55,447 nucleotides of DNA from the NCBI RefSeq assembly GCF_001613365.1, contig NZ_BDCF01000053.1, positions 1-55,447 of the forward strand. The letters are read 5' to 3'. A program made the position numbers and the translations under genes. The stretch is from Nocardia xishanensis NBRC 101358. GTDB taxonomy: Bacteria > Actinomycetota > Actinomycetes > Mycobacteriales > Mycobacteriaceae. Positions 1 through 7,230 of the stretch are shown piece by piece; position 1 is the first letter of the stretch; the number at the start of each line of letters is the position of its first letter. Under the pieces are notes generated by a model, which made no database searches, was not told the DNA's origin, and was given only the letters and a program-made list of their open reading frames with translations.

Positions 1-441
1 CCCGCCGCGCCCCTCGGACCTGCCTGCGGACCTGTCGTCCCACGCTCGCTCGCGGCCCGCACCGCTCTTGCCGGTTTGCGCCGATCGGTCGGCGCGGCCG
101 TAGCCGGTTCGCCCAGCCTCGGAACGCCCCGCGCCGTAACCGGTCTCGCGTCCCGCCCGGCCGCCCGCGGGCTTGCCGCCGCCCGGCTTCTCGGCCCCAC
201 GCGTCGATTTCCCCTCGAAACGCCGGTCGTCTCGATTCCGGTAGCTGTCCTTATCGGACCGGAGCGGCTTCCGTGGCGAATCCGACTTCCGTTGCGCGCC
301 ACGACTTCCCGCGTACGACTCCGACTCGCGAGCCGGCTTGCCCGACGCGGCGTCGCGGCGGGCCTCCTGCTTGCGGGCCGCGCGTTTGGCCCATCCGCCG
401 TCGACGTCGTCGGACTTGCGGGGGCGATCCGCGGGGCTCAT
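1..441 (-). CDS. rsmB: 16S rRNA m5C methyltransferase RsmB, N-terminal part (cut by window edge)
   Basis: The reading frame is open from an ATG at 441 to the left edge (147 codons). It starts MSPADRPRKSDDVDGGWAKR and continues as a low-complexity tail rich in Arg, Gly, Lys and Ser, with no folded domain in view. Its ATG overlaps the fmt stop (ATGA, 438-441), so it is the third gene of a def-fmt-X operon; in actinobacteria X is usually rsmB (fmu/sun), whose product methylates C967 of 16S rRNA. RsmB proteins of this group often carry a disordered basic extension before the NusB-like and methyltransferase domains, and this fits. The catalytic part lies outside the window, so the name rests on gene order and tail composition. 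Confidence 0.75.
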   Translation of the reverse strand, partial: MSPADRPRKSDDVDGGWAKRAARKQEARRDAASGKPARESESYAGSRGAQRKSDSPRKPLRSDKDSYRNRDDRRFEGKSTRGAEKPGGGKPAGGRAGRETGYGAGRSEAGRTGYGRADRSAQTGKSGAGRERAWDDRSAGRSEGRGG

Positions 442-1361
442 TCGACCACCGCGCCGGGCTGCAGGCGCGCGCCGCGCGCCCAGTCGAGCGCGGCCATCAT
501 CCGCTTGCCCTGCGGCTGTACCTGATCCAGGCGCACGGCGGTGGTCGCGGTGCCGACGAAGACGCCGGACTTGCGCACCTCGATGACGCGTTCGGGCAGC
601 GCCTCCTCCACCATCTCGACCGGTCCGAGCTTGAGCCGGGTGCCGTTCACCTCCGTCCACGCACCGGGTGCCGGCGTGACGGCGCGAATGCGCCTGCTGA
701 TGGCGAGCGCGGGCAGATCCCAGCGAATGTGGCCGTCCTCCGCGGCCACCTTCGGCGCGTAGGAGACGCCGTCCGTCGGCTGCGGCACGGCGTGCAGGGT
801 GCCGTCCTCGACGCCGTCCAGGGTGGTTTCGAGCAGATGCGCGCCGGTTTCCGCGAGCTTGCCCAGCAGGCTGCCCGCGGTGTCGGTCACCGCGATCTTC
901 TCGGTGATCACGCCGAAGACGGGTCCGGTGTCCAAGCCCGCCTCGATCAGGAAGGTAGACGCGCCGGTGATCTCGTCACCGGCGTCGATGGCCGCCTGCA
1001 CCGGCGCCGCGCCGCGCCACGCGGGCAGCAGCGAGAAGTGCAGGTTGATCCAGCCGAAGCGCGGAATGTCGAGCACCCGCTGCGGCAGCAGGGCGCCGTA
1101 GGCCACCACCGGGCAGCAGTCCGGGGCCAATTCGGTGAGCTGCTCGATGAATTCGGGCTCGCTGGGACGGCGCGGCGTGAGCACCGGGATGCCGTGCTCG
1201 TCGGCCAGCGCGCCGATCGGCGACCGCGTCACCTTGCGGCCGCGGCCCGCGACGGCGTCGGGCCGGGTCACCACGGCGACCACGTCGTGGCGCTCGGACT
1301 CGATGAGCCTGCGCAGCGAGGGGACGGCGGGTTCGGGGGTGCCCGCGAAGACGACGCGCAT
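438..1361 (-). CDS. fmt: Methionyl-tRNA formyltransferase
   Basis: This protein of 307 aa transfers a formyl group from 10-formyl-THF to Met-tRNAi in the cytoplasm. It begins MRVVFAGTPEPAVPSL, the usual Fmt start with the FAGTPE motif. An AWRGAAPVQAAI segment near residue 140 matches the conserved HxSLLPxxRGAAPxxxAI block (here preceded by HFSLLPAW), and IEAGLDTGPV follows. The C-terminal OB-like tRNA-binding domain contains the TPxPGAWT sequence. The ATG at 1361 is preferred over an upstream in-frame start because it matches the family N-terminus and overlaps the def stop by one base (TGATG). The overlaps with def and rsmB show one operon. Confidence 0.96.
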   Translation of the reverse strand: MRVVFAGTPEPAVPSLRRLIESERHDVVAVVTRPDAVAGRGRKVTRSPIGALADEHGIPVLTPRRPSEPEFIEQLTELAPDCCPVVAYGALLPQRVLDIPRFGWINLHFSLLPAWRGAAPVQAAIDAGDEITGASTFLIEAGLDTGPVFGVITEKIAVTDTAGSLLGKLAETGAHLLETTLDGVEDGTLHAVPQPTDGVSYAPKVAAEDGHIRWDLPALAISRRIRAVTPAPGAWTEVNGTRLKLGPVEMVEEALPERVIEVRKSGVFVGTATTAVRLDQVQPQGKRMMAALDWARGARLQPGAVVE

Positions 1362-1918
1362 CAGCGGCTCCGTCCGAACGGTCCGGCCTGACCCGCACCG
1401 CGCGAGTCGCGCACCGTGATGCCCGAGACGAACCAATCGGATTCCCGGATGGTGCGCATCGCCTCCTTACGGGAGGCCGGATCGAGCCGGTCGATGAACA
1501 GCACGCCGTCGAGGTGGTCGGTCTCGTGCTGCACGCAGCGCGCCAGCAGTTTCTCCGCGGCGAACTCGACGGGCTTGCCGTGCATGTCGAAGCCGGATGC
1601 CCGCACTCGCAGCGCGCGGCGCGTGTCGTACCGCAGGCCGGGAATGGACAGGCAGCCCTCCGGTCCGACCTGCTCCTCCTCGCCGACCACCGTGTAGGTC
1701 GGATTCACCAGGTGTCCCGCGGCGTCGCCGGTGTCGTAGACGAACACCCGCAGCCCGACGCCGATCTGCGGCGCGGCCATCCCGACGCCGCCGTCGTCCG
1801 CCATGGTGTCGGTCAGGTCGGCGACCAGCTGGCGCAGCTCACGATCGAATTCGGTGACCTCCGCCGCACGGGCGCGCAGAATCGGATCGCCGAACAGGCG
1901 AACGGGCTGAATGGTCAC
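1361..1918 (-). CDS. def: Peptide deformylase
   Basis: This 185-aa metalloenzyme removes the formyl group from nascent proteins. All three family motifs are present in order: GVGMAAPQIG near residue 45, EGCLSIPG near residue 90, and QHETDHLDG near residue 130, giving the metal ligands Cys and the two His of HExxH. The start is a GTG at 1918 with a GGGAG-like sequence just upstream. It is the first gene of def-fmt-rsmB, pairing deformylation with formylation. A TAGAAT -10 candidate lies about 35 bases upstream. In other actinobacteria this group lies near priA and metK; here about 26 kb of accessory genes separate them. Confidence 0.96.
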   Translation of the reverse strand: MTIQPVRLFGDPILRARAAEVTEFDRELRQLVADLTDTMADDGGVGMAAPQIGVGLRVFVYDTGDAAGHLVNPTYTVVGEEEQVGPEGCLSIPGLRYDTRRALRVRASGFDMHGKPVEFAAEKLLARCVQHETDHLDGVLFIDRLDPASRKEAMRTIRESDWFVSGITVRDSRGAGQAGPFGRSR

Positions 1919-1953
1919 GGCGGCTCCCGGAGGCGGACGAACACGGTCGTCTC

Positions 1954-1959
1954 ATTCTA
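1954..1959 (-). promoter_or_regulatory. Candidate -10 element for the def operon
   Basis: Read on the minus strand this is TAGAAT, matching the actinobacterial TANNNT -10 consensus, about 35 bases before the def GTG. No clear -35 is seen. It is the best promoter candidate for def-fmt-rsmB. Confidence 0.4.
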
Positions 1960-2567
1960 GAGAGCGACGGCGATCACCCGAATCTCCCCAACGCGAGCCC
2001 TTGACCTGGTAGAACTCGATTGCGGACCGGGCGGGGTGTCAAGGCCCCCGCCCGGCCGTCGGAAAAGCTCCGATCCGCGACCCGGTCTCGCGGCAGATCC
2101 GCTGCTCACCTGCCGTTTCGCGACGCGTCGTTGCTTTTCGCGAGATAGCGGTTTGCTGGTGACGACGTCGACATCGCAGGTCAGCGACGTCTCGGTCGCC
2201 CTTTCCGGTGACGCCGTCACCACTGACTGGTGACGGCGTCACCACCCGGCATCGCACTCGAGTGCGGATACGAATGGCACGAGCTACCTGTCGTTCGCAT
2301 GTAGGGGTGTCGCCGAGGCGGCGAACTCACCAGGAAGGACGAACGTGATGGGCGTGGTCCAACTGCCGGAAGCGACGGGCTGACGAGATCTCCTGTGGCT
2401 CAGTCCGGTATGTGCAGGAGGGCGGGCCCGGCGGCAGCGGCGGTAGGAGCTATCGCGGTGGAGTTCTGGAGCGACATGGAGCCCTGACAAGACAGTAAAA
2501 CAACGGTGTTTCTCATTAACGGGGTCCCGGATAGTGTCGGTCGACACATCTACCGGAGGTCATACTT
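1960..2567. other. Long intergenic region with palindromes and possible micro-ORFs
   Basis: About 600 bases separate def from the next convincing gene. The stretch contains an array of palindromes (entry 2158-2266). It also has a tiny frame of 11 codons (ATG at 2348, stop at 2383) with an AGGAAGGA ribosome-binding-like sequence 7 bases upstream. A second short frame (2410-2487, 25 residues) has no clear ribosome binding site. Longer frames here have atypical composition and no recognisable domains. The region is most likely regulatory and noncoding, perhaps with a leader peptide or small RNA ahead of the exported protein at 2568. Confidence 0.45.
2158..2266. promoter_or_regulatory. Array of operator-like palindromes
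   Basis: Two perfect 15-bp palindromes, GGTGACGCCGTCACC (2207-2221) and GGTGACGGCGTCACC (2229-2243), lie 7 bases apart and differ only in the central base. A third copy, GGTGACGACGTCGAC (2158-2172), matches at 13 of 15 positions. A separate perfect 14-bp palindrome, CGCACTCGAGTGCG, follows at 2253-2266. Spacing of the two perfect copies is 22 bp centre to centre, about two helical turns, which suits a dimeric repressor binding the same face. The protein that binds is not evident. Confidence 0.55.
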
Positions 2568-2843
2568 ATGAGCCGAATGCTCACCAAAGCCCTTGCCGCA
2601 GTCGCCCTCTCCGCTGGTCTCAGCGGGTTGGGTCTGTGCCCCGCACAGGCCGCCTTGGCCACCGCCGAGCCCGCCGCCGCGGACACCCAGACCGGATCGG
2701 CATCGGGATCGGCCCTGCTGGCCTGGCCGATCGGCTTCCTGGGCTTCGCCGCCTGCTTCGCCGATGGCGACAGCCAGACGCACAATCCCCTCTGCCAGAC
2801 GTTCCTTGCCCTCTACTCCGGCAGCACCGGCTCTCCCACCTGA
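2568..2843 (+). CDS. Small exported protein of unknown function
   Basis: This 91-aa protein has a clear Sec signal peptide: MSRMLTK, a hydrophobic Ala/Leu/Gly stretch, then a cleavage region at CPAQA near residue 28. The mature part is about 60 residues, with a hydrophobic centre (LLAWPIGFLGFAACFADG) and three Cys counting the one before the cleavage site. A strong GGAGG sequence lies 9 bases upstream of the ATG. I do not recognise the family. It resembles the short secreted proteins common in Nocardia genomes. It stands alone, downstream of the palindrome array, which may control it. Confidence 0.75.
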   Translation: MSRMLTKALAAVALSAGLSGLGLCPAQAALATAEPAAADTQTGSASGSALLAWPIGFLGFAACFADGDSQTHNPLCQTFLALYSGSTGSPT

Positions 2844-3078
2844 TCAGCTCTCAGCGCTTCGCGCTACTCGGGCGAGCGAGCGCCGAGCAACTGCCCCGCC
2901 TGACCGCACGGCCCCGGACGCACCGCTCGCCGGGCGCGGCGGGCGCACCGGCCGTCACCTCTGATTGGGAAATCGAAAGCTGAGGCGTCCCGGCAGAAGC
3001 TCGGTCGTGGGCATCGGCGCGCCACAGTGCCCTTGTGCGAGCTCATCACTCTTGCCATGAATGCATCTCTGATGAAAC

Positions 3079-3100
3079 TATCGAATACGATACGATCGTT
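3079..3100. promoter_or_regulatory. Shared operator motif, copy 1 (candidate PaaX-family site)
   Basis: The sequence reads TATCGAAT, three variable bases, ATACG, one variable base, TCGTT. It contains the inverted repeat TATCG-AATA-CGATA. The site ends 3 bases before the ATG of the membrane-anchored hydrolase. The copy at 6579-6600 is identical at 18 of 22 positions. Read in reverse, that second copy contains GATTCG, the core of the known E. coli PaaX operator; this copy keeps only the TATTCG variant. A PaaX-family gene lies nearby. Confidence 0.5.
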
Positions 3101-3103
3101 TTT

Positions 3104-4186
3104 ATGGCAACAAACTACGCCGGTCCGCCAAGTGGCGACAACCTCCCTTCCGCCCACCACCCGCGGCGGTGGGCCAGGCGGGCGCTCGTCGCCGTGGGCT
3201 GCGTGGTCGCGCTGGTCGCGGCAACGGGTGGCTGGGTCATGGTCGCCAACGACTTCGCGATCCGGAAGGAACGGTTGACCATCCCCGGCTCGGCGCAACC
3301 GCTGCAGGCGACTCTCGCGTTGCCGAAGGAAGGAAAGGGACCGTTCGGCCTGGTCGTCTTCGTGCACGGCGACGGTGCGGCGAACGCGACCCGGGACGGC
3401 TTCTACGAACCGATCTGGGAGTCGTTCGCGAAGGCGGGATATGCGTCGCTGTCGTGGGACAAGCCGGGAACCAGTGGGGCTCAGGGGAATTGGCTGGATC
3501 AGAGCATGCACGATCGGGCCGCCGAGGCGGAGGCGGCGATCGACTGGGCGCGACAGCGCGCCGACATCGATCCGCGACGGATCGGCATGTGGGGTATCAG
3601 CCAGGCGGGGTGGGTGGTACCGGAGGTCGCCGCGCACCGGCCGGAGCTACAGTTCGTGATTCTCGTCGGCGCGGCGGTGAACTGGCTGCGGCAAGGAGAG
3701 TACAACCTGCTCGCCGAGTTGCGGCACCGCGATGCCTCCGAATCGGAGATCACCGCGGCGCTGAACCGGCGCAACGCCAGACTGCGATCTCTGCGCGACA
3801 ACGCGACCTACGAGCAGTACCTCGCCGCCCACGACGATTCGGATCCCATGTCCGCCGACCGGTGGAATTTCGTGCTGAAGAACTACCGATCCGATGTCAC
3901 GGAGTTCCTGCCACAGATCACCGTGCCGGTTCTCCTCGTTCTGGGCGACGACGATCTGAACGTCGACGTCGACGAGACCGAGCAGGTCTACCGCCGCGTC
4001 CTGCCGCCACCGCGGTTGACGGTGCGGCGATACCCGAACGCCTCGCACAACATCGTGCGGGCGGGTCTCGACAACGATCAGAGCTGGCGGTCGATGGTCG
4101 TCGCGGTCTTCGCTCCTCGTTCGCTGTACGCACCCGGGTATCTGGACGATCTGCGGACGTACGTCGCACAACAGCCGGTGCGCTGA
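3104..4186 (+). CDS. Membrane-anchored alpha/beta hydrolase
   Basis: This 360-aa protein has one N-terminal membrane segment (about residues 23-47, after RRWARR), so the catalytic domain should lie outside the cytoplasmic membrane. The fold is the dienelactone-hydrolase/acyl-peptidase type: VVFVHGDGAANA near residue 90 (oxyanion region), nucleophile Ser in GISQAG near 166, LVLGDDDLNVD near 295 (acid) and ASHNIV near 325 (His). The ATG at 3104 is chosen because upstream in-frame sequence is not protein-like and the operator motif lies just before it. The substrate cannot be told. It is convergent with paaX and probably controlled by it. Confidence 0.85.
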   Translation: MATNYAGPPSGDNLPSAHHPRRWARRALVAVGCVVALVAATGGWVMVANDFAIRKERLTIPGSAQPLQATLALPKEGKGPFGLVVFVHGDGAANATRDGFYEPIWESFAKAGYASLSWDKPGTSGAQGNWLDQSMHDRAAEAEAAIDWARQRADIDPRRIGMWGISQAGWVVPEVAAHRPELQFVILVGAAVNWLRQGEYNLLAELRHRDASESEITAALNRRNARLRSLRDNATYEQYLAAHDDSDPMSADRWNFVLKNYRSDVTEFLPQITVPVLLVLGDDDLNVDVDETEQVYRRVLPPPRLTVRRYPNASHNIVRAGLDNDQSWRSMVVAVFAPRSLYAPGYLDDLRTYVAQQPVR

Positions 4187-4288
4187 ACGTGCGACAGGAT
4201 CGATCCGATGACGCGATGCCCTCGGGTGCGCCGACCGAACAGCCTACGGCCCGCGGCGATTGGCCTGCTGCGACGCCGCGAGCGCGGT

Positions 4289-4402
4289 CGCATCGAATCG
4301 CTCGCGCCCCAGCAGGCGATCCTTCCGTTGCGCGGCAAGACCATCAATGTCGAGAAGGCGCGCATCGACCAGGTCTCCGGCTCCGTGCCCGCGGTCAGAT
4401 GA
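4289..4402 (+). pseudogene. Fossil of the GyrB TOPRIM region
   Basis: One frame encodes QAILPLRGKTINVEKARID followed by QV, after RIESLAPQ. This is nearly the invariant stretch of DNA gyrase B after the EGDSAGG motif (QAILPLRGKI-NVEKARID-). Nothing recognisable as GyrB remains on either side: upstream is an Arg-rich frame of about 27 codons, and a stop follows 8 codons later, next to the paaX stop. The match of about 20 residues is too specific for chance, so it is best read as a remnant of a lost second gyrB/parE-like gene or of a misplaced gyrB copy. It is too short to be functional. Confidence 0.7.
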
Positions 4403-5258
4403 TCTCCTCGATCGCTTGGGAGTACCAGCGGAACAAGCGAATCGGCTGTTCGTGTTCGGTTCTCGACAGTTCCGACCAGCAGGCGGCAACGGCCGCGCGG
4501 GCGGCAGCGCCGACCCACGGCTGTGGGAGCAGTTGCGGTGGCAGTAGCGGGTCGGATTCCACCGCCCGGGTGAACTCGGCGGCCAGGGAGATGGAGAGAG
4601 TGAGGCGTTCGGTTCGTGACGCGGTGCGTAGCGCCGGAAGTACTTCCTCGGCCACGGCCAGCAGACGCCGGTGACCTTCGGCTACGCGATCGATCGGCCA
4701 GAGTCGCTCGGCCAGTTCCCGTGCACCGGTCACGGCACCGATCGAGAGGTCGGTCGTGGTGAGAGTCGTGACATGGTCGGTCACGCCGAGATCCGCCGCG
4801 GCTGCGCGTATCCGGTCTTCCCAGGCATTGGCGCTGACATAAAGGCCCCCTTGAATCGGGGCGCCGCCCAGTCGGAGGATGGCGTCCCGCATCGCGTCGC
4901 GGGCCTGCCGAGCCGATTCGGGCACCGCGAACGCCACGAGATGCCAGCAACCGTCGAAGGGGGCCAGGCCGCGATCCTGCTCGTACATGTAGCGCACGAA
5001 GTCCAGATCCGGTTCGAGCGCGCTTGTCGTCGTCGCCCGGGTGGCGCGCAGGATCGCCTTTCGGCCTCGCCCTTCTTGCGTGAAACGGCCCTCTGCGACA
5101 AGGCGTTTGATGCACAGCCGGACTTGCTGGTCACCCATGCCGAGTGCATTGGCGACGTCGTAGAGTTCGCCGGCGTCGATGGTCGCGTCCACACGGATCA
5201 TGCTCTCGACGACGGTGCGGGTGGAGACATCGGAGTCCAGGTCGTGGCGGATTTCCAA
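4395..5258 (-). CDS. PaaX-family transcriptional regulator
   Basis: This 287-aa protein has an N-terminal winged helix (about residues 15-75: VVESMIRVD through CIKRLVAEGRFTQEGRGRKAIL). A PaaX-type central domain follows, with FDGCWHLVAFAVPESARQAR and LRLGGAPIQGGLYVSANAWE near residues 100-150, then the PaaX C-terminal region. PaaX proteins repress catabolic genes and are released by a CoA thioester. The start is a TTG at 5258 with GAGGTGA 5 bases upstream. It is transcribed in the same direction as the reductase gene (gap about 70 bases) and is convergent with the hydrolase. Copies of one operator motif lie before the hydrolase, before the reductase and, weaker, before paaX itself. No phenylacetate genes are present, so its pathway differs. 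Confidence 0.85.
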   Translation of the reverse strand: MEIRHDLDSDVSTRTVVESMIRVDATIDAGELYDVANALGMGDQQVRLCIKRLVAEGRFTQEGRGRKAILRATRATTTSALEPDLDFVRYMYEQDRGLAPFDGCWHLVAFAVPESARQARDAMRDAILRLGGAPIQGGLYVSANAWEDRIRAAAADLGVTDHVTTLTTTDLSIGAVTGARELAERLWPIDRVAEGHRRLLAVAEEVLPALRTASRTERLTLSISLAAEFTRAVESDPLLPPQLLPQPWVGAAARAAVAACWSELSRTEHEQPIRLFRWYSQAIEEII

Positions 5259-5293
5259 ACGTTCACCTCACGAGTCGGCCATGGGGCAGTGCG

Positions 5294-5315
5294 ATCGACC
5301 ATCCTACGTTCGGTT
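5294..5315. promoter_or_regulatory. Weaker copy of the shared operator motif before paaX
   Basis: ATCGA at 5294-5298 and TACGTTCGGTT at 5305-5315 resemble the two halves of the motif at 6579-6600 (ATCGA and TACGTTCGTT), with changed spacing. The site lies about 36 bases upstream of the paaX TTG, where autoregulation would act. Confidence 0.35.
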
Positions 5316-5329
5316 GGTCGCCGATAGAA

Positions 5330-6556
5330 TCAGGCTGGCGATTCCTGCTCGACCAGATACAGCGGAGTGCCGTCGTCGCTGCCGAGTACCGCGCCGAGGT
5401 CGGCGAAGAACCGTCCGGGCTCGATGACGGCCTCGGGAGGGTGCACGCCGGGGCGGGACGCCGTGCCGTCGATCACCTGCGCCATGCCCAATGCCAGCGG
5501 TATCCCGGTGATACGGGCCATGTCGCGGAGCGCACTCCGCACCGGCTCCGATTTCGGACCGGCCAGATTCAGGTGCGCGAGCACCACGCGCGGATCGCCC
5601 TGCTTGTCGCCGGTGGCCACGGCGAAGAACGGCGGTAGCGTGCCGGGTCCGCGCGAGCGCAGCGCCGAGGGTATCGAGCGCAGGATCCGCCGCAGCCCGG
5701 GTCGGGCGAACGCCGTCGCGGCCTGCTGCTCGGTCAGCTTGTCGGCGTCGAGATCACGGCGCAACGTATCGAGATAGGCCACCGTCCCCGGCTTGACGAC
5801 CATCAGATTCAGCGCGTCGCCGCTCGGTTTCAGGGTGCGCTGCAACGTGATCGGCTCCGGATGACCGATCGAGTAGGCGGTGCCGCGCCGTCCGCCGGGC
5901 AGCGACAGCGCGATCGGGCTCAACGGACGCTGCTCGGCGAGCCGGCCGGCCCGTACTGCGGTGATGGTGCCGCTGGCCTGTTGCATCCAATGGATCGCCG
6001 CGGCGGTCGGGCGATCGCCGGGGCCGAGCAACTGGGCTTGCTCCTTGGTATCGCCGTCGTCGCCGACATCCACCGGCCACGCCGTGTATACATCTCGGAT
6101 CGAGTCGAGTTCCGCGGCGGCGACAGCGGCGAGCAGGTTGCTGATCCCGGGGCTCGCGCCCATACCGATCACCGCGCAGACGCCGTGCGCCCGTGCCATT
6201 TCGTCGAGGTCGAGCATCCGCAGGGTCGGTTCCCAGTCGTCGCAGATATCGAGGTAGTGGGTCTGCGTCTCGATCGCAGTGCGCAGCACGGCCACACCGA
6301 AGCGGTAATACGGCCCAACGATGTTGAGCACCAGATCCGCGGGTTCGAGCGCCGCACGTAGCCGGGCCTTGTCGGTGATATCGACCTCGAGCGCTCGAAT
6401 CGGGACGCGAGCCGCGGCGAAGCGGCGCGCCACCGCGTCGGCCGCGCCGAGATCGCGATCGGCGACGACGATCTCCTCCACTCCGGACACATCGAGTGCA
6501 GTGCGGACGGCGACGGCACCCATGGCGCCCGCACCGCCCAAAGCCAAGACCTTCAT
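5330..6556 (-). CDS. Saccharopine dehydrogenase-like NAD(P)-dependent reductase
   Basis: This 408-aa protein begins with a Rossmann fold: MKVLALGGAGAMGAVAVRTA, then VVADRDLGAADAVARRF and the LNIVGPYYRFG segment near residue 105, typical of saccharopine-dehydrogenase-type reductases. HYLDICDDWEPTLRMLD and VIGMGASPGISNLLA follow, also family features. Members act on lysine-pathway intermediates, carboxynorspermidine or unknown keto/imino acids; this one cannot be assigned. An AGGAGAAT ribosome binding site precedes the ATG. The upstream region carries the shared operator motif, pointing to control by the adjacent PaaX-family protein. Confidence 0.85.
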   Translation of the reverse strand: MKVLALGGAGAMGAVAVRTALDVSGVEEIVVADRDLGAADAVARRFAAARVPIRALEVDITDKARLRAALEPADLVLNIVGPYYRFGVAVLRTAIETQTHYLDICDDWEPTLRMLDLDEMARAHGVCAVIGMGASPGISNLLAAVAAAELDSIRDVYTAWPVDVGDDGDTKEQAQLLGPGDRPTAAAIHWMQQASGTITAVRAGRLAEQRPLSPIALSLPGGRRGTAYSIGHPEPITLQRTLKPSGDALNLMVVKPGTVAYLDTLRRDLDADKLTEQQAATAFARPGLRRILRSIPSALRSRGPGTLPPFFAVATGDKQGDPRVVLAHLNLAGPKSEPVRSALRDMARITGIPLALGMAQVIDGTASRPGVHPPEAVIEPGRFFADLGAVLGSDDGTPLYLVEQESPA

Positions 6557-6578
6557 CGATTCTCCTCGTTCCGATTTC

Positions 6579-6600
6579 TATCGAATCGCATACGTTCGTT
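6579..6600. promoter_or_regulatory. Shared operator motif, copy 2 (candidate PaaX-family site)
   Basis: TATCGAAT, CGC, ATACG, T, TCGTT: 18 of 22 positions match the copy at 3079-3100. It lies between the divergent reductase (start 6556) and exported-protein (start 6643) genes. An AT-rich stretch (6601-6613, TATATATGATAG type) suited to -10 elements follows, so one bound repressor could shut both promoters. The reverse reading contains TGCGATTCGATA, close to the E. coli PaaX operator core. Confidence 0.55.
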
Positions 6601-6642
6601 GTATATATGATAGATGACGTCGACCTCTGAACGGAGAAGCCC

Positions 6643-7014
6643 ATGGCGACAACAGCCGACAACCGGACGAACACCCGATTCCGCGCACTCCTCACAGCCG
6701 GACTGGCCATCGCTGCGATCACCCTCGGAACCACCGCCGCCCCCGCCTCGGCCCGGCCCGCCTTCACCATCAAAGGCGCCAGAGATCGCACGATCACCGC
6801 CCGCGCTACGGGGCTGGACCACCCATCGGTGTGCACTCTGAAGGACATCTCCACGGGGAGGTCGGTATCCGAGCCGGTCCGAGCCGACGGCACCGTCGAA
6901 CTCGTCCTGACACAGGTCCGCCGCGGGCCGCACGCCGTCACCCTCCGCTGCGCACGCCACGACGGCAGCACACTCGTGCTGGCGGACCATTGGGCCGCGC
7001 CGGTCGCCGGATGA
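6643..7014 (+). CDS. Small exported protein with a possible immunoglobulin-like domain
   Basis: The product is 123 aa. It has a Sec signal peptide (about residues 14-37: FRALLTAGLAIAAITLG, then APASA). The mature domain of about 85 residues has alternating hydrophobic strands and two Cys (SVCTL and TLRCAR) placed as in a disulfide-linked beta sandwich. A GGAGAAG ribosome binding site lies 7 bases before the ATG. The gene is divergent from the reductase and shares its operator region. I do not recognise a named family. Confidence 0.75.
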   Translation: MATTADNRTNTRFRALLTAGLAIAAITLGTTAAPASARPAFTIKGARDRTITARATGLDHPSVCTLKDISTGRSVSEPVRADGTVELVLTQVRRGPHAVTLRCARHDGSTLVLADHWAAPVAG

Positions 7015-7230
7015 TCCGACGCCGTAGCGCCCCGGCGGCGCCGGTCGGTGGGCTACCACCTTGGGCGCGCCTGGACGGACCGCTCATGTCCCGAAGTGAA
7101 TGGGTTTCCGTCCCGTCAGGATAAGCAATCGAGAGTGATCCGGCTTACTGTGGGTTCCATCACAGCGACGGTGAACCGCGGTGAAACAACTCGCCCCCAA
7201 CATCGTTCAATTTCTGATCGGAGCACTTTC

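Noticed and set aside
273..1391. Plus-strand frame of 372 codons over fmt
   Set aside because: Antisense shadow of fmt and rsmB; composition is not protein-like.
2410..2487. A 25-residue frame beginning MCRRAG
   Set aside because: No ribosome binding site or -10 box at leaderless distance, and Ala/Arg composition expected by chance.
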